From contig NZ_BONP01000001.1 in the NCBI RefSeq assembly GCF_016862775.1, forward strand, positions 62,001-126,000: a DNA stretch of 64,000 nt, written 5' to 3'. Within the stretch, counting starts at the first letter, position 1. The number at the start of each line of letters is the position of its first letter. The notes under the pieces were generated by a model that saw only the letters and a program-made list of their open reading frames with translations, ran no database searches and was not told the DNA's origin. This DNA comes from Cellulomonas phragmiteti. Its GTDB lineage: Bacteria; Actinomycetota; Actinomycetes; Actinomycetales; Cellulomonadaceae. Position numbers and translations under genes: made by a program. Shown piece after piece: positions 16,804-26,485 of the stretch.

Positions 16804-18374
16804 GCGACGACCCGACGAGCACGTCGACCCTGCCCGCCGTCCCGGACGACGCGGGCGCGGCACGGCCCGCCCCGGTCGCGGCACCGGCGCCCGGCGACGG
16901 TGCGGTGCGCGGCGCCACCACGGCCGCGCTCGACGAGCGGGTCGACGCCCTCGACGGCGCGCTGGCCGTCGGCGGGACCCGGTTCGACCCGGCCGTCGTG
17001 CAGCGCGTGGGGGCCACCATCGACCGCGTCCGCGAGCGGCTCGCGCTGGGGGTCGACCACACCGTCGTCGCCCTGGCCGGGGGGACCGGCTCGGGCAAGT
17101 CGAGCCTGTTCAACGCCGTCAGCGGCCTGCAGTTCGCCGACGTGGGGGTGCGCCGGCCCACCACGTCGCGGGTGACCGCGTGCGTGTGGGGCGCCGACGG
17201 CGGCCCGCTGCTCGACTGGATCGGTGTGGAGCCGGAGCACCGCATCGAGCGCGAGAGCCTGCTCGACGGCGACCGCGAGGCGTCCCTGCGGGGTCTGGTG
17301 CTGCTGGACCTTCCGGACCACGACTCGATCGCGCCCGAGCACCGCGAGGTGGTGGACCGGGTGCTGCCGCAGGTCGACCTCCTCGTCTGGGTCGTCGACC
17401 CGCAGAAGTACGCCGACGACGCGCTGCACTCCGGCTACCTGCGCCGCATGACCGGGCGGGACGCGTCGATGCTGCTCGTCCTCAACCAGGTCGACACCGT
17501 CCCGCCCGCGGTGCGTGGCGACCTCGCGGCGGACGTCCGTCGCCTCCTCGTGGAGGACGGCCTGCCGGACGTCCTCGTCCACGAGGTCTCGGCCGTGACC
17601 GGCGAGGGGGTCACCGGGTTGCGCGACGCGCTGTCCGACGCGGTCGCGCGCCGGTCGGTCGCGGCCGTGCACGCGGACGCCGAGATCGCGGACGCCGCCC
17701 GGCTGGTGCAGGCGCAGGTCGCGCCGCGCGAGCCCGCGCCGAGCGCGCTCGCGATCGGCGTGGTCGTCGACCGGCTGTCCGCGGCCGCCGGCCTGTCCGC
17801 CGTCGGGGCCGCTGTCGCGGCGGCCGTCCGCGGGGGCGCCGGGTCGCCGCCGCAGCTCGGTGAGGTGCACGCGGACGGCGTCGGCCTGGCGCGGGCGTCG
17901 TGGGTCGCGAGCGTGACCCAGGGGCTCCCGCAGCGCTGGGCCGCGGACCTGCGCGAGCGCATCGCCACGACCGGCGAGCTGCGACTGGCCGTGACGGACG
18001 CGCTCGCCCACGTGCCCGTGGCCGCGCGCCGCTCGCGCGCCGCGACGGTGCTGCTGGCGCTCGCGGCCGTCGCCGGGGTCGGTGGACTGGCCGGTGCGGG
18101 CGTGCTGCTGGCGGACCGCCTGGGGGCGTCGGCCCCGTGGCTGCCGTCGACGGTCCTCGTGGCCGGCGTGCTCGCGCTGAGCCTGCTGCTCCTGGGGGTG
18201 TCGACGGGTGTGCGTCGTCGAGCGGCCCGCGTGCGCGGCGCACGGGTCGTCGCCGACGGGCGGGCGGCGATCGAGTCGGCCGCGCGCGGCCGGCTGCTCG
18301 CGCCGACGCAGGACGTCCTGGCGGAGCACCGGCACGCGCGCGAGCTGGCGCTGCGTGCCCTCGGCGACGCCTGA
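16800..18374 (+). CDS. YfjP-like membrane GTPase (pair 1, gene B)
   Basis: A 524-residue GTPase with G1 GGTGSGKS (94-101), a switch with RRPTTSRVTACVW, G3 LLDLPDHDS, the strongly conserved LVWVVDPQKYADDALH and G4 LNQVD. Two hydrophobic hairpin segments near the C-terminus (ATVLLALAAVAGVGGLAG and STVLVAGVLALSLLLLG) should anchor it in the membrane. The GTG start overlaps the stop of gene A (GTGA), so the two are translated together and probably form one machine. A paralogue sits at 23088-24728. Specific function is not proven by sequence. Confidence 0.84.
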   Translation: MSDDPTSTSTLPAVPDDAGAARPAPVAAPAPGDGAVRGATTAALDERVDALDGALAVGGTRFDPAVVQRVGATIDRVRERLALGVDHTVVALAGGTGSGKSSLFNAVSGLQFADVGVRRPTTSRVTACVWGADGGPLLDWIGVEPEHRIERESLLDGDREASLRGLVLLDLPDHDSIAPEHREVVDRVLPQVDLLVWVVDPQKYADDALHSGYLRRMTGRDASMLLVLNQVDTVPPAVRGDLAADVRRLLVEDGLPDVLVHEVSAVTGEGVTGLRDALSDAVARRSVAAVHADAEIADAARLVQAQVAPREPAPSALAIGVVVDRLSAAAGLSAVGAAVAAAVRGGAGSPPQLGEVHADGVGLARASWVASVTQGLPQRWAADLRERIATTGELRLAVTDALAHVPVAARRSRAATVLLALAAVAGVGGLAGAGVLLADRLGASAPWLPSTVLVAGVLALSLLLLGVSTGVRRRAARVRGARVVADGRAAIESAARGRLLAPTQDVLAEHRHARELALRALGDA

Positions 18375-18540
18375 GACCTCGTCAGCGGTCCCGGTCGGGC
18401 GTCGCCGAGCCGACCACAGCCCCCGACCTCCGTACGCCGGTCCACCGACGTGCGCTCCCGCCCCCGTCCCGGTACCGCGGCCGTCGACGATGGCGGCTCG
18501 TCGCCCTGCGGACGTGGGGCACTGGAGACAGGGGACCACG

Positions 18541-19188
18541 ATGGGAACGCACACCCAGGACGTCACGGTCGTCGGATGGGTCGGCTCCGACCTGCGCACC
18601 TACCACCTCGACGGGGTCGGCGGGGTGCCGTACACGCAGTTCCGCCTCGCCTCGACGCGGCGCGTGCTCGACCGGCAGTCGGGCGCCTTCCGTGACGGGC
18701 CGACGCTGTGGTTCACGGTCAAGGCGTGGCGCACCGCGGCGGTGAACCTCGAGGCGTCGCTCGCCAAGGGGGACCCCGTCGTGGTCGTCGGCAGGCTCGG
18801 GCAGTCCGAGTGGGTCGCGCAGGACGGGTCACCGCGCTCGGAGCTGGTCCTCGAGGCGCTGGCCGTCGGCCACGACCTGGGGTACGGCACGACCAAGTTC
18901 CGTCGCACGCTGGCCGGTCCGCGCCGCGGACGTGAGGAGGTCCCGGCAGCGGCCGCGCCGACAGCGGCGCCCGGGTCGCAGACGTCGGTGCCGCCGGTCG
19001 GCGCCTTCGCCGACGACCCGTGGGCGTCGGTGCCGGACGAGCCGGGCCCGGGCGACGAGCCCGCGGCGGACGAGCCGGACGTCCTGGACGGCGAGGTGCC
19101 CGGTACCGACGAGCACGGGATCACCGACGAGGTGGACCCGGGCGCCGAGGCGACGCGTGCCGGCCTGGCGATGGCCGGACGCGGGTGA
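18541..19188 (+). CDS. ssb: Single-stranded DNA-binding protein
   Basis: A 215-residue protein with an N-terminal OB fold (about residues 5-105): VTVVGWVGSDLRTY, then FRLASTRRVLDR, LWFTVKAWRTAAVNLEASLAKGDPVVVVGRL. The rest is an acidic, Pro-rich disordered tail. The tail ends AGLAMAGRG rather than the DDxPF-type tip that recruits partners in housekeeping SSB, so this is likely a second, specialised SSB. It sits between GTPase pair 1 and ettA on the same strand. The ATG at 18541 begins the OB fold directly. Confidence 0.85.
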   Translation: MGTHTQDVTVVGWVGSDLRTYHLDGVGGVPYTQFRLASTRRVLDRQSGAFRDGPTLWFTVKAWRTAAVNLEASLAKGDPVVVVGRLGQSEWVAQDGSPRSELVLEALAVGHDLGYGTTKFRRTLAGPRRGREEVPAAAAPTAAPGSQTSVPPVGAFADDPWASVPDEPGPGDEPAADEPDVLDGEVPGTDEHGITDEVDPGAEATRAGLAMAGRG

Positions 19189-19331
19189 TCGCCTAGGCTG
19201 GTGGATCGGCACCCGGCGCCGGTGGCCGGGCGGTGACGGACCGACCCCCTGCACGCACCTCGGGTGCGTCCGGGGGCCGCGTCCCCGCCCTGCGGCGCCA
19301 CCAGAACCTACGAGGAGCGGACGAGCACTCA

Positions 19332-21014
<1,683 letters not shown>

Positions 21015-21033
21015 CAGCGACGCCGCACCTGCC

Positions 21034-21069
21034 CACGACGGCCCGGACGACCTCGTCCGGGCCGTCGTG
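21034..21069 (+). terminator. Hairpin terminator after ettA
   Basis: A perfect 16-bp inverted repeat (21034-21049 and 21054-21069) with a 4-nt loop, 20 bases after the ettA stop. It separates ettA from the second GTPase pair, which has its own promoter. Confidence 0.82.
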
Positions 21070-21126
21070 CGTCACACCCGGGACGGTCGACGGGTGGTCC
21101 GCGGGGGTCTCGGGCAGACTGACCGC

Positions 21127-23091
21127 ATGACGGAGCCCGAGGTCAGCGGCCCCGCCGCGTCCGCCGACCGGGCAGCGGGCGGCCTGCTCGACGCGCTCGA
21201 GCACCTCCAGCAGCGGCTCGCCACGCTCGCGCTGCCGCTCGACGCACCCGGTGCCGACGCGGCACGCCGCGACCGTGCCGCCGCGCTCGCGCAGCTGGAC
21301 GACTACCTCCTGCCGCGGCTGCGGGCACGGTCCGCGCCGCTGCTCGTGGTCGTCGGCGGGTCGACGGGCGCCGGCAAGTCCACCCTGGTGAACTCGCTGC
21401 TGGGGCAGCAGGTCTCGGCACCCGGGGTGCTGCGCCCGACGACCCGCGCCCCCGTCCTGGTGCACCACCCCCTCGACGAGCGCTGGTACTCGACCGACCG
21501 CGTGCTGCCCGGCCTGGCGCGTCTCAGCGCCGGCCACGGGTCGCCCGCCGCACCCGCGGAGGCCACCGCGGATCCCGCACGGGCACTGCGGCTCGTCGCC
21601 TCGGACTCCCTGCCCCGCGGGCTGGCGCTGCTCGACGCCCCCGACGTCGACTCCGTCGACGTCGGCAACCGGCGCCTCGCCGTGCAGCTGCTGGACGCGG
21701 CCGACCTGTGGCTGTTCGTCACGACCGCGGCGCGGTACGCCGACGCCGTGCCGTGGGACCTGCTGCACCGCGCCGCGCAGCGGCACGCGCAGGTCGCGCT
21801 CGTCGTCGACCGCGTCGACCCGGGCACCGAGGAGGTCGCGGCGGACCTGCGGCGCATGATGGACGAGAACGGCCTGCCCGACGCCCGGCTGTTCCTCGTG
21901 CCCGAGTCGCCCCTCGTCGAGGGCCTGCTGCCGGAGACGGCGGTCGCCGACGTCGCGACGTGGCTCACCGCCCTGGGCGCCGACGCCCCGGCGCGGGAGG
22001 CGGTCGCGCTCGCGACCCGCGACGGGGTCGTCGACGACCTGGGACGCCGGGCACAGGTGCTCGCCGACGCCGCGGAGGCGCAGGTCGCGACCGACGCGCG
22101 GCTCCGGCGCGTCGTGGCCGCCGCGTACGCCGACGCCGGGGCCCACGTGCGGCTCGCGACGTCGGACGGCGCGATGCTCCGCGGGGAGGTCCTGGCCCGG
22201 TGGCAGGAGTTCGTCGGCACCGGTGAGCTGCTGCGCTCGGTCGAGCAGGGCGTGGGACGGGTGCGCGACGCCGTCACCGCGTTCTTCCGTGGCACCCCGG
22301 TGCAGGCGCCGCGGGTCGAGCAGGCGATCGCCCACGGGCTCACGGCCGTCGTGCTCGACGCCGCGGACGCCGCGGCCGAGCGCACGCACGCCGCGTGGCG
22401 GGACGACGCCGCAGGGGCCGCCCTGCTGACCGGGCTCGACCTCGCGCGGGCGTCGACGACGCTGCGTGCCGAGGTCGACGCGCAGGTCCGCGGGTGGCAG
22501 GGCGACGTGCTGGAGCTGGTGCGCGAGCAGGGCGCGTCGCGGCGGGGGACCGCGCGCTACCTGTCGTTCGGCGTCAACGCGGCCGGCGTGAGCCTCATGG
22601 TGCTGGCGTTCGCGTCCACCGGTGGCCTGACGGGCGTCGAGGTCGGCATCGCCGGCGGCACGGCCGTGGTGGCGCAGAAGCTCCTGGAGGCGGTGTTCGG
22701 CGACGACGCGGTCCGGCGGCTGACGGCCGACGCGCGGGACCGGCTCGACACCCGGGTGGCCGGGGTGCTGGCCCGTGAGGCCGAGCGCTACACCGCGCAG
22801 CTCGACGCGCTCGGCGCCGCCGACGTCGACGGTGCCGCGCTGCGCGCCGCCGGCCGCGACGTGGAGCGCGCTGCCGGCACCGAGCGGTCGGCGCGACCGG
22901 CCGTCACGCCGGCCCGGGCAGCACCCGCGGCAGCGGGCCACGCGCTGCGCGGTGCCGGGGTGCGGTCGTCGGGACCGTCCCGCCGGGAGCGCGGGGACGC
23001 GCCCGGCAGCGCCGACCCCGACCTCGCGGACCGGCCCCGGCCCGGCTTCTGGCGACGCCTCCTCGGCGGAGCCGGGCGGGACGGCGCATGA
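21127..23091 (+). CDS. Dynamin-like GTPase, second copy (pair 2, gene A')
   Basis: A 654-residue paralogue of the protein at 15103-16803. It shares G1 GSTGAGKS (78-85) in the same context (STLVNSLLGQQVSAPGVLRP), VLVHHPLDE, G3 LLDAPDVDS, and LWLFVTTAARYADAVPWDLL; G4 is VDRVD. Near residues 480-530 a glycine-rich hydrophobic stretch (GVNAAGVSLMVLAFASTGG) could be a membrane-inserting paddle, as in bacterial dynamins. A C-terminal polar tail of about 80 residues is rich in Arg and Ala. ATG 21127 is six bases after a CAGACT -10 box (21115-21120), a leaderless start. It overlaps the next gene by ATGA. Confidence 0.84.
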   Translation: MTEPEVSGPAASADRAAGGLLDALEHLQQRLATLALPLDAPGADAARRDRAAALAQLDDYLLPRLRARSAPLLVVVGGSTGAGKSTLVNSLLGQQVSAPGVLRPTTRAPVLVHHPLDERWYSTDRVLPGLARLSAGHGSPAAPAEATADPARALRLVASDSLPRGLALLDAPDVDSVDVGNRRLAVQLLDAADLWLFVTTAARYADAVPWDLLHRAAQRHAQVALVVDRVDPGTEEVAADLRRMMDENGLPDARLFLVPESPLVEGLLPETAVADVATWLTALGADAPAREAVALATRDGVVDDLGRRAQVLADAAEAQVATDARLRRVVAAAYADAGAHVRLATSDGAMLRGEVLARWQEFVGTGELLRSVEQGVGRVRDAVTAFFRGTPVQAPRVEQAIAHGLTAVVLDAADAAAERTHAAWRDDAAGAALLTGLDLARASTTLRAEVDAQVRGWQGDVLELVREQGASRRGTARYLSFGVNAAGVSLMVLAFASTGGLTGVEVGIAGGTAVVAQKLLEAVFGDDAVRRLTADARDRLDTRVAGVLAREAERYTAQLDALGAADVDGAALRAAGRDVERAAGTERSARPAVTPARAAPAAAGHALRGAGVRSSGPSRRERGDAPGSADPDLADRPRPGFWRRLLGGAGRDGA

Positions 23092-24728
23092 GCCTGCGTC
23101 TGGACGAGCGCCTCGCGGCGCTCGACGCCGCGCTGGACGCGGGCGACGGTCGGCTGCCCGGGCCGCTGGTCGCCGACGCGCGCACGGTGCTCGCCCGGGT
23201 GCGGGAGCGCGCGGGCCTGTCCGCCGAGCACACCGTGGTCGCGCTCGCGGGGGCCACCGGCTCCGGCAAGTCCTCGCTGTTCAACGCCCTCGTCGGTGCG
23301 GACCTCGCCGCCACCGGGGTCCAGCGGCCCACGACGTCGCACCCCCTGGCCGTCGTCGTCGGCGCGGACCCCGACGCGGACGGCCCGACGCGGCTGCTCG
23401 ACTGGCTCGAGGTGGGGCGGCGCCACGCCCTGCCCGCCGGTCCCGTGGGCCCGCCGGAGGCGCGCGCGGGCTCCCCGGGGCGTAGGGCGCTCCTCGCCGA
23501 CGGGCTGGTGCTCCTCGACCTGCCCGACCACGACTCCGTCGTCACCGAGCACCGCGGACGGGCGGAGCGTCTCGTCGCCCGTGCCGACCTGCTCGTGTGG
23601 GTCGTCGACCCGCAGAAGTACGCCGACGCGGCCCTGCACGAGCGCTACCTGGTCCCCCTGGCGGGGCACGACGACGTCGTCGTGCTCGTCCTCAACCAGG
23701 CCGACCGGCTGGCCGCGGGGGAGGTCGACGCCGTCCTGCAGGACCTGCGCCGGCTCGCGCGCTCCGACGGTCTCGACCGCGCCCGCGTCGTCGCGGCCTC
23801 GGCACGCACCGGCGCGGGCGTGGACGACCTGCGCGACCTCGTCGGGCGAGCCGTCCAGCGGCGCGAGGCGACCAACCAGCGGTTCGGCGCCGACCTGCGC
23901 ACGGTGGCGCGGGACGTCGTCGAGACCTGCGGCCCCGCGCCGCAGGGGCGTCGGCGGGACGTCGACGCCGACCGGCTGATCGACGCCCTCGAGGACGCCG
24001 CCGGGGTGCCCACGGTCGTCCAGGCCGTGCGCCGCTCGGCGGTGCGTCGCGCCGGCGCGCACACGGGTTGGCCGCCCGTCCGGTGGATCTCCCGGCTGCG
24101 ACCCGACCCGCTGCGGCGCCTGCACCTCGCACCGGGTCCCGCCGCCGCGGCCGACGTCACGCGCACCTCACTGCCGCCGGCCGGTCCCGCGCAGCGGGCG
24201 ACCGCCGTGACCGCCGTGCGCGACCACACGGACGCCGCGCTCGCGGGCGCGCCCGACGCCTGGGTCCTGGCAGCGCGCTCACGCCTCGACACCGCAGCCC
24301 TGCCGGACGCGCTCGACCACGCGGTCGCGCGCACCCACCTGCTGCCGGAGCGGCCGGTGTGGTGGTGGCGGGCCGTCGGCGCCCTGCAGTGGCTGCTGCT
24401 CGCGGCCGCCGTGACCGGAGGGCTGTGGCTCGCCGGGATCGCGGTGCTCGCGTACCTGCAGCTGCCCGACCCGGTCACCCCGGTGTGGGGGCCCGCGCCC
24501 GCGCCGACGGTCCTGCTGGTCGGTGGCGTGCTCGCCGGTCTGCTCGTGGCGACCGTCGGTGCGCTCGCCGGCCGGCTGGGTGCCCGCGCGCGGGCCCGGG
24601 CTGCGCGGCGGCGCCTGCGGGCGTCCGTCGCCGAGGTGGCCGGGCGCCTCGTGCTGACCCCGCTGGCCGCGGAGACCGACGCGTGGGCCACGTGCCGGGC
24701 GCAGGCGGCACGCGCCGCCGGTCGGTGA
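23088..24728 (+). CDS. YfjP-like membrane GTPase (pair 2, gene B')
   Basis: A 546-residue paralogue of the protein at 16800-18374. It has G1 GATGSGKS (55-62), QRPTTSHPLAVVV, G3 LLDLPDHDS, LVWVVDPQKYADAALH and G4 LNQAD. Two membrane segments lie near the C-terminus (LLLAAAVTGGLWLAGIAVLA and VLLVGGVLAGLLVATVGALA). It lacks the 40-residue N-terminal extension of the first copy. It is translationally coupled to gene A' through an ATGA overlap. The gene order A-B is the same in both pairs, which points to duplication of the pair as a unit. Confidence 0.84.
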   Translation: MSLRLDERLAALDAALDAGDGRLPGPLVADARTVLARVRERAGLSAEHTVVALAGATGSGKSSLFNALVGADLAATGVQRPTTSHPLAVVVGADPDADGPTRLLDWLEVGRRHALPAGPVGPPEARAGSPGRRALLADGLVLLDLPDHDSVVTEHRGRAERLVARADLLVWVVDPQKYADAALHERYLVPLAGHDDVVVLVLNQADRLAAGEVDAVLQDLRRLARSDGLDRARVVAASARTGAGVDDLRDLVGRAVQRREATNQRFGADLRTVARDVVETCGPAPQGRRRDVDADRLIDALEDAAGVPTVVQAVRRSAVRRAGAHTGWPPVRWISRLRPDPLRRLHLAPGPAAAADVTRTSLPPAGPAQRATAVTAVRDHTDAALAGAPDAWVLAARSRLDTAALPDALDHAVARTHLLPERPVWWWRAVGALQWLLLAAAVTGGLWLAGIAVLAYLQLPDPVTPVWGPAPAPTVLLVGGVLAGLLVATVGALAGRLGARARARAARRRLRASVAEVAGRLVLTPLAAETDAWATCRAQAARAAGR

Positions 24729-24739
24729 GCGCCGGCGGC
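24714..24739. terminator. Hairpin at the 3' end of GTPase pair 2
   Basis: An 8-bp perfect GC inverted repeat (24714-24721 and 24732-24739) with a 10-nt loop spans the stop codon and sits between two convergent genes. It could stop transcription from both sides; the stem is shorter than at the other terminators here. Confidence 0.4.
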
Positions 24740-24752
24740 ACCTGCCGCGGGG

Positions 24753-25874
24753 TCAGTCCGCGCGCCGCTGCCAGCCGGCGCCGATGCCGGCGGGCCGGTA
24801 CCCGAGCGCCACGTTGACGGCGAGCATGTGCGCGTTCTCCTGGGCGTTCCAGGTGTGCAGCCGCCGCACTCCCGGCCGCCGGGCGGCGTAGGCGTCGAGG
24901 TTGATCGCCTTGACGAGCATGCCGAGGCGGCGCCCGCGGTGGTCGCGCAGCACGAGCGTGTCCTCCTGGAAGGCGAAGGGCACGTCGGTCGCGGGAACGA
25001 CCAGTACCGTGAACGCCGCCAGCGTGCCCGTCGGCACGTGCTCGGCGGCGGTCAGCAGCGCCCGCAGGTGCTGCTGCTGGTGCTGTCGGAGGTGGTGGCG
25101 CACGCGGGCGGCGTCCCACCGGTCCTCGCCGATGTCGTAGTCCGCGCTGGGCGCGTCGGTGCTCATGCGCGTCCACAGCACGGCCAGGGCATCGAGCCAC
25201 CCGTCGGGGACGTCGTCCCACCAGGTGTGCGTGCGGTAGTCCGGACCGGCGTGCGCCCGTGCGTCGGCGAGCAGGTCCGCGCGCGCGGCCGGGTCGCCCG
25301 GCAGCGCCAGGACGGAGTGCCGGGCGACCTGCTCCAGGCGGAACCCGTGCCGGAGCGCGAACCGCACGGCGGGCGCGTCGGCGGGCACCCGACCGGCCCC
25401 CGTGGGGGCGTCCAGCACTCCGGGACCGGGCGGCGGCTCCGGTGCGTGCCCGGACCACGCGGCGGCGGTGTGCCGCCCGTGGCGGACCATCACCTGCTCG
25501 GCACGTCGCAGCAGCGCCGTCCCGATGCCCTGACGCTCGTGCCCGGGCCGCACCTGCAGCTGGACGTACGCGAGGTGCGTGTTGTCGTGGCGGGGCATCA
25601 CGACCGTGACGGCACCCAGGACGTCGTCCGCGCCGGGGGAGTCGGGGCCGTCGTCCGCGAGGGCGACCGCGAGGTGCTGGACCGCGTACTCCTGGTCGAC
25701 GTAGCGGGGGAGCCGCACCGGCAGCGGCGCCCACAGGTCCGTCCAGCCGTACCGCGCGAGCTCGTGCGCGTGGTCGATGTCGCAGACCGCCTGGTAGGCC
25801 CAGACGTCGGGATGGTCGAGGTCGGTGGGTGCGGGTGGGGCGTCGACCACCCGCCAGTCCGTCGTGGTGCCCAT
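24753..25874 (-). CDS. GNAT acetyltransferase with two tandem GNAT domains
   Basis: A 373-residue protein. The N-terminal half has the acetyl-CoA binding motif QLQVRPGHERQGIGTALLRRAEQ, and the C-terminal half a second GNAT-type segment DTLVLRDHRGRRLGMLVKAINL followed by TWNAQENAHMLAVNVALGY, which is the typical end of such domains. Tandem GNAT architecture is shared with mycothiol synthase MshD, but the conserved sequence differs and the substrate is unknown. ATG 25874 is chosen because sequence upstream is low-complexity. It is convergent with GTPase pair 2 and divergent from the thioesterase gene. Confidence 0.82.
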   Translation of the reverse strand: MGTTTDWRVVDAPPAPTDLDHPDVWAYQAVCDIDHAHELARYGWTDLWAPLPVRLPRYVDQEYAVQHLAVALADDGPDSPGADDVLGAVTVVMPRHDNTHLAYVQLQVRPGHERQGIGTALLRRAEQVMVRHGRHTAAAWSGHAPEPPPGPGVLDAPTGAGRVPADAPAVRFALRHGFRLEQVARHSVLALPGDPAARADLLADARAHAGPDYRTHTWWDDVPDGWLDALAVLWTRMSTDAPSADYDIGEDRWDAARVRHHLRQHQQQHLRALLTAAEHVPTGTLAAFTVLVVPATDVPFAFQEDTLVLRDHRGRRLGMLVKAINLDAYAARRPGVRRLHTWNAQENAHMLAVNVALGYRPAGIGAGWQRRAD

Positions 25875-25990
25875 CGCCCCACCGTGGCCCTGCCGGGTCG
25901 TCGTGCGCGAGCGGATTTCGCCGCACGCGCGTGCCGCGCGAGGATGCTGCGGGCGCCGGGACGGGGCGTCCACCCCGGGACGGAGGACGC

Positions 25991-26485
25991 ATGGCCAGGA
26001 TCGTGGTGCCGGTGCAGCTGCGCTGGTCCGACATGGACGCGTACGCGCACGTCAACAACGTCGAGATGCTCCGGCTCCTGGAGGAGGCGCGCATCGAGGT
26101 GTTCTGGCGCCACCCCGAGGCGCCGGACGGGACGGCTCCCGACGGCGCACGCCCCACGGCCGTGCTCGACGCCGGCCCGGGCGCGCTCACCTCCACGCTG
26201 GTCGCCCGCCAGGAGATCCAGTACGTGCGGCCGCTGCCGTACCGGCGCGCACCGGTCGTCGTCGAGCTCTGGATCGGGCACCTCGGCGGGGCGAGCCTCG
26301 ACGTCTGCTACGAGGTACGCGACGCGCCGTCGACGGTGGAGGGCTCGGTCGCGTTCGCCGTCGCGACGACGACGATCGTGCTGGTCGACACCGCGACCGG
26401 GGCGCCGCGCCGCCTGACCGCGGACGAGCGCGCCGTGTGGACGCCGTTCGTGGAGGCTCCGGTCGTCATCCGCCGTCGCGCCTGA
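25991..26485 (+). CDS. Hotdog-fold acyl-CoA thioesterase (4HBT family)
   Basis: A 164-residue cytoplasmic protein. The segment RWSDMDAYAHVNNVEMLRLLEEAR is the 4-hydroxybenzoyl-CoA thioesterase motif with the catalytic Asp, followed by the strands EIQYVRPLPYRRAPVVVELWI. It should hydrolyse short- or aromatic acyl-CoA esters; the exact acyl group is not predictable. The ATG at 25991 follows GGAGG by about five bases. A GAGGAT -10 box near 25940 gives a leader of about 45 bases. Its last 20 bases overlap the 3' end of the convergent SDR gene. Confidence 0.88.
   Translation: MARIVVPVQLRWSDMDAYAHVNNVEMLRLLEEARIEVFWRHPEAPDGTAPDGARPTAVLDAGPGALTSTLVARQEIQYVRPLPYRRAPVVVELWIGHLGGASLDVCYEVRDAPSTVEGSVAFAVATTTIVLVDTATGAPRRLTADERAVWTPFVEAPVVIRRRA

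Noticed and set aside
15051-18599. Very long open frame on the minus strand (1182 codons) opposite the GTPase pair
   Set aside because: It is an antisense shadow of GC-rich coding DNA: low-complexity Arg/Ala/Pro sequence with no domain, while the plus strand has clear GTPase motifs. The same applies to long shadows such as 37629-40916, 38744-40837, 33227-35944 beyond the MscS gene, and 20707-22941.
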